Shown: positions 32,139 to 42,446, counted from the stretch's first letter. The stretch is 64,000 bases of DNA from Gammaproteobacteria bacterium (GCA_022820625.1 JAJEFE010000004.1:1-64000), one strand, 5' to 3'. The notes: a model not told the origin generated them from the letters alone. Numbers and translations are program-made.

Positions 32139-33194
32139 TCATTCCGCGCAATGCGTCGGCTCGGCGAGAGACTCCCCGAGCGCGAGCCAGTAGGTTTCGA
32201 CGGCAGTGACAGGCTCGGTAAAGGTCTCCGGATCGGTAACGATCATCCGGTAGTCCAGACGCTGTTGCTCGTCGCTCAACGTAAAGATCTCAAAGGTCTC
32301 GATGCGATCGCCCTGGGGTATCCCCAGGCTATCGTCGAAATACGGCCAGTCAATTTGGGTCGTCGTCACTTCAAGCCGGTTCTCACCTGCCCAGCGGCCC
32401 ATCGAATATCCAAACCGGCCCGGGTCAGGCGCCCGCGATCCGGAAGCGTCCTCCATATGGATGGTGCGATCGATCAGCGCGTTGTTGGAAAACCCGATCA
32501 ACCGGATCCAGGCGCCGTGGTCGCGGAACTCGAACGGATACGGGGTTGCCATCACCCCGGGCATCCCCACCGATTCGCAGCGGGCGGCCAACTCGTCCAT
32601 TCGCGCGAGCCACTGTGCGCCACCGGAAGGAGCTTCGTGCCGGTATGGCAGTTCCTCGCTGAAGGCGATCGGCCGCAGCACCGGCCGGCTCCAAACCCGG
32701 AACAGGCCGAGATCCTGGGCGGCCGCATCCGCCACCGGAACGCCGCTGCCGTCCCCGCCCAGAGCGACCTCGTTCCACCGGGGTTCGACACCGGCGATCA
32801 TCAGCAGTTCCTGCCCGTCGCCGAGCATCAGATTGTGCAGCCAGAGCTGTGCGCCCTGCGCCCGATGAACCCGGCCGGCCGCCCGGATCCGGTCGCCAGG
32901 GCGGAACAGTTCTCGCGGCAGCCCCCTGCGCTGCAAAACGTACGGATTGCCGGTCTCCAGCGTCCAATCCGCCTCCTGGCCCGCTTCTTCAACGCGAACC
33001 GACAGCAGGACGTGGGGATTGCCCCAGTGAATGCCGGTCAGTTCACCCTCGATTTCGGTGATCTGGTCCGTGTAGATGGCGAAGGAGTGATGGGCGTCGG
33101 CAATTGAGGCGACCAGAACGAGAGACAGCACGCCCGGAACGCATGCCGCAACGAATCCCGCACCTCTCACGAGATCAACCAGTCCACGAAACAT
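32139..33194 (-). CDS. Exported DUF6152-type protein
   Basis: The 351-residue protein has a signal peptide ending ADA followed by the His-His-Ser motif, the N-terminal DUF6152 domain (EGELTGIHWGNPHVLL) and the C-terminal block FGYSMGRWAGENRLEVTTTQIDWPYFDD and GIPQGD. It is most similar to the proteins at 913 and 24548. It sits downstream of another family member (33286) on the same strand with a 91-base gap, suggesting coexpression. Function unknown. Confidence 0.82.
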   Translation of the reverse strand: MFRGLVDLVRGAGFVAACVPGVLSLVLVASIADAHHSFAIYTDQITEIEGELTGIHWGNPHVLLSVRVEEAGQEADWTLETGNPYVLQRRGLPRELFRPGDRIRAAGRVHRAQGAQLWLHNLMLGDGQELLMIAGVEPRWNEVALGGDGSGVPVADAAAQDLGLFRVWSRPVLRPIAFSEELPYRHEAPSGGAQWLARMDELAARCESVGMPGVMATPYPFEFRDHGAWIRLIGFSNNALIDRTIHMEDASGSRAPDPGRFGYSMGRWAGENRLEVTTTQIDWPYFDDSLGIPQGDRIETFEIFTLSDEQQRLDYRMIVTDPETFTEPVTAVETYWLALGESLAEPTHCAE

Positions 33195-33285
33195 CCGTTA
33201 TCGCGCGGGCGGGTTATCCTCGCGGCGCGCTTTCGTCTCGCGTCGGGTCAGGCGCCGGCGCCATCGGCTACTCCATCGCCTGCAA

Positions 33286-34437
33286 CTACTCCGGCGCCGG
33301 CCGGCGGTTGTTGTCGCCGCTCAGCTCCGTGCAGTTGTAAGGTCTGTAGGGCTCGCTGGTGCGCTGAAAGACGCTCTCTCCAACCCAGTCGGTCTGCAGG
33401 AAAGCCGGATCGTGAGCGACGTAGGCGCGCGCCAGGGTCTGGCCGTCGTCCCTGACCTCGAACCGCTCGGTCACCTGCATGTCAGCGCTGTGCATGAGTC
33501 CGTCGCCGAGCGGAAACACGATGCCCTGCTCGAACCCAACGGTATCGACCACCAGCACGTCGCCGTCCCATCTCCCGATGGAGTGACCTCCGACGCTCGG
33601 TACGATGTCGTCCGGGTGCTCCGTCCGGTTCAGGTGAACCGTTCTGACCAGATCCATGTAGCCGTACTGGATCGTGACGGTATCGTCTGTCTGATAGATG
33701 TCGTTCACATGACTGTCGTGGGTGAAGCCGAAGATGATGTTGGCCGGATGACAGTGTATTGCAGGATCGTCGAACGGCTGCTCGTAGTCCGCGGCCGCGG
33801 CCAGGCCGGCCTCGGTAGGCGCCGGGAACCCGCCGCCCATACCGCCTCCCGGCGGACCGCCCGCCATGCCGCCTTGAGCGGCGGCGCCCGGGCCAGCCCC
33901 GCCCGGAGGCGCGCCCATTCCCCCAGGAGGGGCCCCCATGCCGCCGCCCATCCCCTGCCGGACCCATGGGCCGCCGAGGTTGGGTTGACCGTTGGGCAGA
34001 TAGGCTGTCCACTCTTCCGGCACAACCGGCGTATCTCCTGCCGCAGCGGCCGCCTCGAGGCCCGGCGGAGGATCGTTCCGCGCGATGCGGGCGCCGTCCT
34101 CGAACTCCATGAAGTTCGTATAGCAGACGCGCTCCTCGCGGCGGGCGGGCGCACCGGTCATGGTAATCGCCTGGCCCGGCACCAGCGAATCGTCGGTCCA
34201 GCCGCGACGCCTCATGCCCGTTCCCCCGGCCAGTTCGCAACGCCAGTTGGCAACCTCCCCGGTGTCATCGGTCACGTCGAAATACACATAGGCGTGCGGA
34301 TTCACCAGCCTGAGCTCGGTGATGACGCCTTCGACCGTGATGGGATTGTCCATGTCGAAATGCGGCGCGGCGGAATGATGCGCGTAAGCGCCCGCTGCGA
34401 CTGCGAACAATAGGATAGTGAAACCAATTCGATTCAT
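33286..34437 (-). CDS. Exported DUF6152-type protein with Gly/Pro-rich linker
   Basis: The 383-residue protein has a signal peptide ending YAHHS, the DUF6152 domain (GVITELRLVNPHAYVYF, two Cys in a possible disulphide), then an unusual low-complexity Gly/Met/Pro-rich stretch at about residues 165-210, and the C-terminal GHSIGRWDGDVLVVDT block. The start ATG at 34437 opens the signal peptide. The linker probably separates two folded domains. Confidence 0.82.
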   Translation of the reverse strand: MNRIGFTILLFAVAAGAYAHHSAAPHFDMDNPITVEGVITELRLVNPHAYVYFDVTDDTGEVANWRCELAGGTGMRRRGWTDDSLVPGQAITMTGAPARREERVCYTNFMEFEDGARIARNDPPPGLEAAAAAGDTPVVPEEWTAYLPNGQPNLGGPWVRQGMGGGMGAPPGGMGAPPGGAGPGAAAQGGMAGGPPGGGMGGGFPAPTEAGLAAAADYEQPFDDPAIHCHPANIIFGFTHDSHVNDIYQTDDTVTIQYGYMDLVRTVHLNRTEHPDDIVPSVGGHSIGRWDGDVLVVDTVGFEQGIVFPLGDGLMHSADMQVTERFEVRDDGQTLARAYVAHDPAFLQTDWVGESVFQRTSEPYRPYNCTELSGDNNRRPAPE

Positions 34438-34596
34438 GATCTGCTCTGAGCGCACTCAGCCTCCCGGATTCCAGTTACCACTAGCTTACAGATTGCATGT
34501 GGAGGAAATGTGGAGTGGTTGAGTTGATCGCACCGGAGGGTCACACCAACGTGCTGCACTGAATGGTTATGACGGCGGCAGCAGTATCGAGGCAGT

Positions 34597-35796
34597 TCAA
34601 GCCGGTGTATCGGCTGTTCTCTGCTGCAGGAGGACGAGCCGGTACCACGCGATAGTCGCGAGTGCAACCAGCACGCTGGGTACGACGGCCAGTTGCACCG
34701 CCGACCAGCCAAAAGCGTTCAGCAATGCGCCTGAACCGAAGGAGGCGAATGCCACCAGACCGAACACCAGGAAGTCGTTGAGGCCCTGGACCTTGGCCTG
34801 TTCTTCGGGGGAATGCGCCGTGGCGAGCAGGCTGGTGGCGCCGACGAAGCCGAAATTCCAGCCGACGCCGAGCGCCACGAGCGCGAAATAGAAGTGGTGC
34901 AGGTCCACGCCGGTCAGTGCGATCGCCGAGCAGACGCCGAGCAGCAGCAGCCCCGTTCCGATGACCGGCAGATGGCCGACGCGGGCGATGATGTGGCCGG
35001 TGACGAAGCTCGGCGCGAACATCGCGACCACGTGCCAACGAACGACGTCAGCGGCCTGGTTTGTCGTGAATCCATAGCCGACAAGGGACAACGGTGTCGA
35101 GGTCATGACCAGGTTCATCACCGCGTAACTCACCATGGCGCAGAGCACGGCCGCAATGACCCTGGGTTGCCTGAAGATGACGCCAAGCGGGCGCGCCAGA
35201 CCGCCCGACTCGGCTTGCCGCGGGGGCCTCGGTATACGCAGGAACATGACAATGCAGGCGCCGATGAAGTTAAGCCCGATGACGCCCGCATAGGCGCCCG
35301 CGTAGGGCACCGGATTCAGCGCATCGCCCAGCAGGCGAACGACTTCTCCGGCCAGGATCGCGTTGATCAAGCCCGCGCCCAACACCAGGGAAATCGCCTT
35401 GGGCTTGAATTCCTCCGACGCCGCATCGGCCGCCGCGAATCGGAAGAACTGCTGAAACGCCTGGAAAACTCCGGTAAACGCCGCGCCCAGCAACAGCAAA
35501 TCGAACCGCCCTTCAAATAGCGCGAGAACGGCCAGAACACCGCCGGCAGCACCCGAGGCCGCTCCCAGCAGGAAGCCCGCCCGCCGCCCGAAGCGGCCCA
35601 TCAACATCGACGCGCCCGGAGCGACGAACATCGCAACCAGCACGATAATGGAGATCGGCAGCGTCGCGAACGCACGATTCTCTGCCAGCAGGGCGCCCGC
35701 CAGTCCGCCAAGAATGAAATTGACGGGTATCTGTGCGCCAAGCACGCCCTGCGAGAAAAAGAGAATCGCAAGGTTTCGTTTTTCGTTTGCCGGCAT
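34597..35796 (-). CDS. Major facilitator superfamily transporter
   Basis: The 399-residue membrane protein has 12 predicted membrane segments in MFS arrangement, including the loop 2-3 motif GRFGRRAGF. The substrate is unknown. The ATG at 35796 is preferred over a TTG at 35814; neither has a convincing ribosome-binding site. It is divergent from pyruvate carboxylase. Confidence 0.82.
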   Translation of the reverse strand: MPANEKRNLAILFFSQGVLGAQIPVNFILGGLAGALLAENRAFATLPISIIVLVAMFVAPGASMLMGRFGRRAGFLLGAASGAAGGVLAVLALFEGRFDLLLLGAAFTGVFQAFQQFFRFAAADAASEEFKPKAISLVLGAGLINAILAGEVVRLLGDALNPVPYAGAYAGVIGLNFIGACIVMFLRIPRPPRQAESGGLARPLGVIFRQPRVIAAVLCAMVSYAVMNLVMTSTPLSLVGYGFTTNQAADVVRWHVVAMFAPSFVTGHIIARVGHLPVIGTGLLLLGVCSAIALTGVDLHHFYFALVALGVGWNFGFVGATSLLATAHSPEEQAKVQGLNDFLVFGLVAFASFGSGALLNAFGWSAVQLAVVPSVLVALATIAWYRLVLLQQRTADTPA

Positions 35797-36016
35797 CAGG
35801 TGTTCGACGAGCAATTGAAACGTGCAGTCATCCGGTTTCTGACCAGGTAGCCGCCCCGACCGCGAATTCTGACGGCGTCACTCGGTGCCGCGCAACAGTT
35901 TCCTCGCGCAGGCCCACTTCGTCATCGTCGCAATTGAGCCAAACCGGGGGCCTGCCAAGTCGGATTCACCAGCCAATGCACTATACTGCGCCACGGCCCA
36001 CGCACGACTGAAGTCA

Positions 36017-39000
36017 ATGCCCCGGAAAATCAAGAAATTGCTCGTTGCCAACCGCAGCGAGATCGCCATCCGCGTAATGCGCGCGGCCAACGAACTCGGC
36101 ATGGGAACGGTCGCCATCTACGCGGACGAGGACCGCTTCGCGCTGCACCGGTTCAAGGCCGACGAGAGCTATCCGGTAGGTGAGTCGGGCCAGGCGCTGG
36201 GCGCCTACCTGGATATCCAGTCCATCCTGCGTATCGCCCGGGAGGCCAGGGTCGACGCGGTGCACCCGGGCTACGGATTTCTCTCCGAGAACCCCGAATT
36301 CGCCGACGCCTGCAGCGAGGCCGGGCTGATTTTCATCGGCCCCCCGGCCGACGTGATGCGCAAGGTCGGCAACAAGGTGAGCGCTCGGGAGTTGGCGAAG
36401 TCCGCGGGAGTACCGGTGATGCCGGCCACGGACCCGCTGCCCGACGATCCGGACGCCGCGTTCGGGTTGGCCGAAGCCGTGGGCTATCCGCTGATGCTCA
36501 AGGCCAGTTGGGGCGGCGGCGGCCGGGGCATGCGGGTGATCCGCGATCCCTCGAGCCTGCGCGAGGAAATCGCCGTGGCGCGGCGCGAGGCGCTGGCGGC
36601 CTTTGGCAACGACGAGGTCTACCTGGAAAAACTGGTGGAACGCGCCCGTCACGTCGAGGTGCAAGTCCTCGGCGACGCCCACGGCAACCTGGTACACCTC
36701 TTCGAACGCGACTGCACGGTGCAGCGGCGCAACCAGAAGGTCGTGGAGCGCGCCCCGGCGCCCTACCTGGACGACGAGCAGCGCGACGAACTCTGCGGCC
36801 ATGCCCTCAAGTTGGCGGCTGCGGCCGGTTACCGCAACGCCGGCACGGTGGAATTTCTCATGGACGCCGACACAGGGGCGTTCTACTTCATCGAGGTCAA
36901 TCCGCGCGTTCAGGTGGAACACACGGTGACCGAGGAAGTGACCGGCATCGACATCGTCAAGGCACAGATATGCCTGGCCCGGGGCGCGCGCATCGGCGAC
37001 GCGGACAGCGGCGTACTGACCCAGAAGAACATCCGCCTGAACGGCCACGCGCTGCAGTGCCGGGTGACCACCGAGGATCCGGAGAACCAGTTCATCCCCG
37101 ACTACGGACGCATCCGCACCTACCGCAGCGCGTCGGGGTTCGGCATAAGGCTTGACGGGGGAACCGCCTACGCCGGCGCCCTGATCACGCCCTACTACGA
37201 TTCCCTGCTGGTCAAGGTCACCGCGTGGGCGCCCAGGCCCGGGGAAGCCGTCAGCCGCATGGTTCGAGCGCTGCGCGAGTTCCGTATACGGGGCGTGGCC
37301 AGCAACCTGGCCTTTCTCGAACAGGTGATCCGCCATCCGAAGTTCCTCAATGCCGACTACACCACACGGTTCATCGACCGGACTCCGGAACTGTTCGAGT
37401 TCCGCAAACCACGGGATCGCGCCAGCCGACTGCTGAAATTTCTTGCTGAAATCATCGTCAACGGTAATCCGGAGGTTACCGGGCGCATTGAGTCCGACGC
37501 TCGAACGCTGGCGCCGATTCCGGAGTACTCCGGTGCCTGTCCGGATGGCAGCGTGCAGCGTCTGGCCAGGCTGGGTCCCGAAGGATTCGCGCGCTGGATG
37601 CTTGAGCAGAAGGCCGTACTGCTGACGGACACCACCATGCGCGACGCCCACCAGTCGCTGCTGGCGACCCGAATGCGCAGTTACGACCTGCTGCGGATCG
37701 CTCCGGCCTACGCCGAACGCCTGCCGCAACTGCTTTCGCTCGAATGCTGGGGTGGCGCCACGTTCGACGTGGCCATGCGATTCCTCAGGGAAGATCCGTG
37801 GGAACGGCTCGCGGCGCTGAAGGAGCGCGCCCCCAACATTCTCCTGCAAATGCTGCTTCGCTCGGCGAACGCGGTCGGCTACAAGAACTACCCCGACAAC
37901 GTGGTCCGGCACTTCGTCGAGCAGGCCGCGGACTGTGGCGTGGATCTGTTCAGGGTCTTCGACTCGCTGAACTGGGTCGAGAACATGCGTGTCGCCATGG
38001 ACGCGGTGCTCGAATCCGGAAAGCTCTGCGAGGCCGCCATCTGCTACTCCGGCAACATGCTGGGGCCGGACCCGAACAAGTACGACCTGGCTTACTACGT
38101 GGAGATGGCGCGGGCCCTGGAGAAGGCGGGAGCCCACATCCTGGGCATCAAGGACATGGCGGGCGTTTGCAAGCCGGCCGCCGCCCACCGCCTGGTCAGT
38201 GCGCTCAAGCAGGAGGTGGGCATTCCGATCCACTTCCACACCCATGACACCAGCGGGATCGGTGCTGCCGCGGTGCTGGCGGCCGTGGACGCCGGCGTGG
38301 ACGCGGTCGACGGCGCCATGGACGCCATGAGCGGCCTGACCTCGCAACCCAACCTGGGCTCCATAGTCGATGCCCTGCACGGCCATGAACGCGACCCCGG
38401 GCTGGACCGGGCCGCGATTCGACGTATTTCACGCTATTGGGAACTGGTGCGGGAGCACTATGAAGGCTTCGAGAGCGAGATACGCTCGGGCACCGCCGAC
38501 GTCTACCGTCACGCCATGCCCGGCGGCCAGTACACAAACCTGCGCGAGCAGGCGCGCTCCCTGGGCATCGCCCATCGCTGGCCGGAAGTGGCGAACCGAT
38601 ACGCGGAAGTCAACGAGATGTTCGGCGACGTGATCAAGGTGACGCCAACCTCCAAGGTTGTTGGCGACATGGCCCTGGCCATGGTCTCGGGCGGGTTGAG
38701 TGCAGAAGACGTGCTCGATCCGGACAAGGAAGTCGCCTTCCCCGAGTCGGTCGTGTCGTTATTCCGGGGCGATGTGGGTCAGCCCATAGGCGGATTTCCC
38801 GAGGCGCTGCAGCGCAAGATACTCCAGGGACGCGAACCCTTGACCGAAAGGCCCGGAGCGACCCTGCCGCCCGTCGATCTTGACGCCGAACGGAAGCGGG
38901 CGGAGAAGCGTGTCCGCCGTCGTATCAGCGAGCGGGAATTCTCATCCTGGCTGCTCTATCCGCAGGTCTTTGAGGAGTACGCGGAACATTTCAGGACGTA

Positions 39001-39457
39001 TTCCGACGTCAGTACGCTGCCGACACCCATCTTCTTCCACGGCCTGAAGAATCAGGAAGAGATCGCCGTGGAAATCGAGCGTGGCAAGACCCTGGTCATC
39101 CGGCTGCTGGCCGTAAGCGACGTTGATCAGCGCGGCGAACAGCGCGTGTTTTTCGAACTGAATGGCCAGCCACGGACGGTCGAGCTTGCGAATCGCCTGG
39201 CCACGGCCAGCGTCACGGCACACCCCAAGGCCGATCCGTCCAATCCCAACCACGTCGCCGCACCCATGCCCGGCAAGGTGGTGGAAATCAGCGTCAAACC
39301 CGGCGATACCGTCGAGAAGGGCACAGCGCTGCTCACCATCGAAGCGATGAAGATGCAGATGCTGCTGCGCGCCGAAGGACCCGGATCGGTGGCCTCCATT
39401 CCCGCGACTGTCGGCTTGCAGATCGAAACGCAGGATCTGCTGCTGGAACTTCAATAG
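36017..39457 (+). CDS. pyc: Pyruvate carboxylase
   Basis: The 1146-residue enzyme carboxylates pyruvate to oxaloacetate, feeding the TCA cycle. Domains in order are biotin carboxylase (about 1-450, with KKLLVANRSEIAIRV, the ATP-grasp GGGGRGMR loop and EVNPRVQVEH), carboxyltransferase (about 530-830, with LTDTTMRDAHQSLLATR), the conserved C-terminal domain, and the biotin carboxyl carrier with EAMKMQ; the biotinylated Lys is K1112. The length matches single-chain enzymes of this type. A -10 like TATACT lies at 35982-35987. The start is the ATG opening the conserved N-terminus. Confidence 0.95.
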   Translation: MPRKIKKLLVANRSEIAIRVMRAANELGMGTVAIYADEDRFALHRFKADESYPVGESGQALGAYLDIQSILRIAREARVDAVHPGYGFLSENPEFADACSEAGLIFIGPPADVMRKVGNKVSARELAKSAGVPVMPATDPLPDDPDAAFGLAEAVGYPLMLKASWGGGGRGMRVIRDPSSLREEIAVARREALAAFGNDEVYLEKLVERARHVEVQVLGDAHGNLVHLFERDCTVQRRNQKVVERAPAPYLDDEQRDELCGHALKLAAAAGYRNAGTVEFLMDADTGAFYFIEVNPRVQVEHTVTEEVTGIDIVKAQICLARGARIGDADSGVLTQKNIRLNGHALQCRVTTEDPENQFIPDYGRIRTYRSASGFGIRLDGGTAYAGALITPYYDSLLVKVTAWAPRPGEAVSRMVRALREFRIRGVASNLAFLEQVIRHPKFLNADYTTRFIDRTPELFEFRKPRDRASRLLKFLAEIIVNGNPEVTGRIESDARTLAPIPEYSGACPDGSVQRLARLGPEGFARWMLEQKAVLLTDTTMRDAHQSLLATRMRSYDLLRIAPAYAERLPQLLSLECWGGATFDVAMRFLREDPWERLAALKERAPNILLQMLLRSANAVGYKNYPDNVVRHFVEQAADCGVDLFRVFDSLNWVENMRVAMDAVLESGKLCEAAICYSGNMLGPDPNKYDLAYYVEMARALEKAGAHILGIKDMAGVCKPAAAHRLVSALKQEVGIPIHFHTHDTSGIGAAAVLAAVDAGVDAVDGAMDAMSGLTSQPNLGSIVDALHGHERDPGLDRAAIRRISRYWELVREHYEGFESEIRSGTADVYRHAMPGGQYTNLREQARSLGIAHRWPEVANRYAEVNEMFGDVIKVTPTSKVVGDMALAMVSGGLSAEDVLDPDKEVAFPESVVSLFRGDVGQPIGGFPEALQRKILQGREPLTERPGATLPPVDLDAERKRAEKRVRRRISEREFSSWLLYPQVFEEYAEHFRTYSDVSTLPTPIFFHGLKNQEEIAVEIERGKTLVIRLLAVSDVDQRGEQRVFFELNGQPRTVELANRLATASVTAHPKADPSNPNHVAAPMPGKVVEISVKPGDTVEKGTALLTIEAMKMQMLLRAEGPGSVASIPATVGLQIETQDLLLELQ

Positions 39458-39576
39458 GCTTGCGGCTGATCGCCGTCAAGCCGATCCCCGCCAAAGTTGC
39501 GTCGCGCCGGGTTTTAGTCCATAAATGTATATGGAAAGATAGATTGCATCGCACACCCTCCGGGAAGGAAGCAGAA

Positions 39577-39939
39577 ATGTCCAGATACCTTGCACTAGCA
39601 GCGATTCTATTCGGCCTGTTGACCGGCAGCGCACTCGCGCACCACGGCTGGGGCGGCTACACCTCGGCGGATTTCTCGCTCACCGGAACCGTCGTGGACG
39701 CGCACCTCGGCAACCCGCACGATCGCCTGACCGTTGAAGTGGATGGCGAGATGTGGAACGTGGTCCTGAGCCCGCCGGATCGCAGTCGCAGAGCCGGTTT
39801 CGCGGACGGCATCGTCAAGGTTGGCGATACGGTCACCATGCTCGGCAACCGTCACGCAAATCCCGGTACGCTGGAGATGAAGACCCGGCGGATCACGGTC
39901 CAGGACAGCAACTACGACCTGTACCCCAACCGGTTATAG
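39577..39939 (+). CDS. Small exported DUF6152-type protein
   Basis: The 120-residue protein has a signal peptide ending ALAHHG and only the N-terminal DUF6152 domain, with FSLTGTVVDAHLGNPHDRLTV. The C-terminal block is absent. The ATG has AAGGAAG upstream. It sits downstream of pyc on the same strand. Confidence 0.8.
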   Translation: MSRYLALAAILFGLLTGSALAHHGWGGYTSADFSLTGTVVDAHLGNPHDRLTVEVDGEMWNVVLSPPDRSRRAGFADGIVKVGDTVTMLGNRHANPGTLEMKTRRITVQDSNYDLYPNRL

Positions 39940-39960
39940 GGGCGTCCGCCCAACACGCCC

Positions 39961-39987
39961 GCGGACTCCCTTGACGGGGGAGTCCGC
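39961..39987. terminator. Hairpin between convergent genes, terminator-like
   Basis: A perfect 10-bp stem (39961-39970 with 39978-39987) with a 7-nt loop lies between the DUF6152 gene and the convergent Lrp gene. No long U-run follows on either side, so intrinsic termination is likely weak or Rho-assisted. Confidence 0.5.
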
Positions 39988-39988
39988 C

Positions 39989-40450
39989 CTACCCGATCGG
40001 CAGGCTTGACTCCTTCTTGACCGCCCGCAGGGCGAAGCTGGTCTGCACGCGCGACACACCGGGAAGACTGGTAATGGCTTCCCGGTGAATGCGCTCGAAA
40101 TCCTCGAGATTCCTCACCACGACCCGCAGCAGGTAGTCGTATTGCCCGGTCACCAGGTAACACTCCATGACTTCGGGCACCCGTGCCACGGCGACTTCGA
40201 AGGCCTGCAAGTCTCGCTGCTGCTCCTGGTGCAGCGTGATCTCCACGAAGACATTGCTCCCCAATCCCAGTTTCGATGCATTGACCCGTGCTGCGTAGCC
40301 GGTGATGTAACCGGCTTTCTCCAGCGCGCGCACACGACGCAGACAAGCCGCTTCGGACAATCCCACGGTCTCGGCCAGACTGACGTTGCTGATGCGTCCG
40401 TCTTTCTGAAGCATATTGAGGATAATTGTGTCTTTTCGATCAATATTCAA
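39989..40450 (-). CDS. Lrp/AsnC-family transcriptional regulator
   Basis: The 153-residue protein has the N-terminal winged HTH (IDRKDTIILNMLQKDGRISNVSLAETVGLSEAACLRRVRALE) and the C-terminal RAM sensing domain (VTGQYDYLLRVVVRNLEDF). Proteins of this group sense amino acids. It is divergent from alanine dehydrogenase, an arrangement in which such regulators usually control the neighbouring gene, so it may respond to alanine or a related amino acid. Confidence 0.9.
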   Translation of the reverse strand: MNIDRKDTIILNMLQKDGRISNVSLAETVGLSEAACLRRVRALEKAGYITGYAARVNASKLGLGSNVFVEITLHQEQQRDLQAFEVAVARVPEVMECYLVTGQYDYLLRVVVRNLEDFERIHREAITSLPGVSRVQTSFALRAVKKESSLPIG

Positions 40451-40486
40451 AATAATCTTTCAATTAAACGGAAATATATGAACTAA

Positions 40487-40508
40487 TATTGCCAATTGTG
40501 AGGCAATA
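40487..40508. promoter_or_regulatory. Inverted repeat in the lrp-ald intergenic region, operator candidate
   Basis: TATTGCC and GGCAATA are separated by 8 bp in an AT-rich 130-bp region between the divergent genes. Size and position fit an Lrp-type operator; binding is inferred only. Confidence 0.45.
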
Positions 40509-40581
40509 AGCGCTGAATTTGCAAGCGGCTTGATCTCCGATACGGGTAAGCTTTTTGTATAACCTGACGGGGAGAACAGAA

Positions 40582-41712
40582 ATGCGAATCGGCGTTCCGA
40601 AGGAAATCAAGAATCACGAGTACCGGGTTGGCCTCACGCCGGATGCCACGACCCGGCTCACCCGGGCAGGGCACCGCGTGCTGGTTGAGACCGGCGCCGG
40701 TGTGGGCGCCGGGTTTGACGACGCAGAGTACACGGCTGCGGGCGTCGAGATCGTCGCTGACGCGGACTCGGTTTTCAGCGCTGCGGAGATGATCGTCAAG
40801 GTCAAGGAACCGCAACTGGAAGAATGCGCAAGGCTCTCGCCCGGACAGATTCTGTTTACCTACCTGCATCTCGCAGCGGATCCCGAGCAGGCGCGCGCCC
40901 TGATGCGTTCAGGCGCCACCGCCATCGCCTACGAGACCGTCACCGACGCGCAGGGGACGCTGCCGTTACTGAAGCCCATGAGCTGCATCGCCGGTCGAAT
41001 GGCGACTCAGGTCGGCGCCCATTACCTGGAGATGCCGACCGGCCGGGGCATGTTGCTCGGCGGCGTGCCTGGAGTGGCGCCGGGGCGAGTCGTGGTGGTG
41101 GGCGCCGGTGTAGCCGGCACGAACGCTCTGGAAATGGCGGTGGGCCTGCAGGCCGACGTCACCGTGCTCGACATCGACCTGGCGCGACTCGAGGAACTGT
41201 CGACCCGGTTCGGGAACCGAATCCGCACGCTGTACTCCACGCCCGAAGTCATCGCCAGAGAAGTGCGGACCGCCGATCTCGTCATCGGCTCGGTACTGAT
41301 TCCGGGGGCCTCGGCGCCCAGGCTGGTCACCCGCGATATGGTCCGGTCCATGCGTCCGGGCTCGGTGCTGGTGGACATCGCCATCGACCAGGGCGGCTGC
41401 TTCGAGACGAGTCGGCCCACCTCCCACGCCGATCCCGTCTACGTCGACGGCCGTGTCGTTCATTACGCCGTGACCAACATGCCCGGAGCCGTTCCCCGAA
41501 CCGCGACGCTGGCATTGACCAACGCCACGTTGCCCCATGTTATCTCGCTGGCGCGCCTGGGATGGCGCCAGGCCGTTCAGCGCGACCCCCACCTGCGCAA
41601 CGGAGTCAATGTCAGCGCGGGGGAGATCAAGCACCGGGCCGTCGCCGAAGCCCTGGCCCCGGCCAACAGCGGCGACCGTCATCGCGGGATCGAGACGGCC
41701 ACCGCAGCGTAG
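40582..41712 (+). CDS. ald: Alanine dehydrogenase
   Basis: The 376-residue enzyme interconverts L-alanine and pyruvate with NAD+. Signatures are the N-terminal MRIGVPKEIKNHEYRVGLTP, the substrate region KVKEPQ, and the Rossmann motif GRVVVVGAGVAGTNA. The start ATG has GGGGAGAAC upstream. The length matches the family. It is divergent from an Lrp-type regulator that probably controls it. Confidence 0.95.
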   Translation: MRIGVPKEIKNHEYRVGLTPDATTRLTRAGHRVLVETGAGVGAGFDDAEYTAAGVEIVADADSVFSAAEMIVKVKEPQLEECARLSPGQILFTYLHLAADPEQARALMRSGATAIAYETVTDAQGTLPLLKPMSCIAGRMATQVGAHYLEMPTGRGMLLGGVPGVAPGRVVVVGAGVAGTNALEMAVGLQADVTVLDIDLARLEELSTRFGNRIRTLYSTPEVIAREVRTADLVIGSVLIPGASAPRLVTRDMVRSMRPGSVLVDIAIDQGGCFETSRPTSHADPVYVDGRVVHYAVTNMPGAVPRTATLALTNATLPHVISLARLGWRQAVQRDPHLRNGVNVSAGEIKHRAVAEALAPANSGDRHRGIETATAA

Positions 41713-41813
41713 CATCCTGTCGTTCCGGCCGGCCGGGGTGGGTCGGCAGTTGGGGTCCCCGGCGCCAGCAGGTAGAATCGACCCAACGATCGCAACTATC
41801 TCAGGCCGAGCCC

Positions 41814-42446
41814 ATGCGCACGCTGCTTTTGGCCGCACTGGCCCTCGTTCCGGCAGGAACGCTCCTGGCCCAGAACTGGGTCAACTACAGGAACACGACC
41901 GATTTCTTCTCCATCAACCTTCCGGAGTCGGTAGAACCCGAAGTACGGGATATCACCTGGCCGTCCGAGTATGGCGCGGAATTTCCCGGACGGGTCCACA
42001 CGGTCCGGGAAGGTCCGGCCACCTATACGGTGACGGTGATCGACTATTCGGACTCGCACAATATCCACCTGGCGCGGACCAACTCGACGGAAGCCGATTC
42101 GCCCGTCAATTACTCGTACTGGCGAATCGACGTGCTTGCATCGGTCGCCTACGCCGCAACGCAGTTTCGCAGGCGGGGCGGCGAAGTGACGTACGACGCC
42201 TGGCATCACGTGGACCGCGTCGCCGGACACCAGCTCAACATCACCAACGCCGATGAATCGCGCAGCTACGTCGGCATCTACCTGCACGACGCCCGTCTGT
42301 ACATCGTTGAGGCGACGGTGCCGAAGGGCTATCCGCCCCAGGTCCAGTTCCAGCAGTCCCTCGGGTTCATCGACGAGGAAGGCAGGAATATCCGCTACGA
42401 CTGGGCCGAAGACGGCTCGCTGATCCGCGGTACACGCTCCCGGTGA
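41814..42446 (+). CDS. Exported protein of unknown function
   Basis: The 210-residue protein has a signal peptide (LLLAALALVPAGTLLAQ). The mature part has alternating hydrophobic and charged segments with WRIDVLASVAYAATQFRRRG and an aromatic-rich C-terminus, and looks beta/alpha mixed. It is not recognised. It lies between ald and the MBL lipoprotein on the same strand. The start has no strong ribosome-binding site. Confidence 0.7.
   Translation: MRTLLLAALALVPAGTLLAQNWVNYRNTTDFFSINLPESVEPEVRDITWPSEYGAEFPGRVHTVREGPATYTVTVIDYSDSHNIHLARTNSTEADSPVNYSYWRIDVLASVAYAATQFRRRGGEVTYDAWHHVDRVAGHQLNITNADESRSYVGIYLHDARLYIVEATVPKGYPPQVQFQQSLGFIDEEGRNIRYDWAEDGSLIRGTRSR

Noticed and set aside
36014-38386. 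790-codon minus-strand ORF opposite pyruvate carboxylase
   Set aside because: It is an antisense shadow, His/Val/Gly-rich, with no domain; the plus-strand protein is certain.
40824-42446. 540-codon frame running through alanine dehydrogenase
   Set aside because: Only its last 210 codons, from 41814, look like a protein; the upstream part is a shadow of ald.
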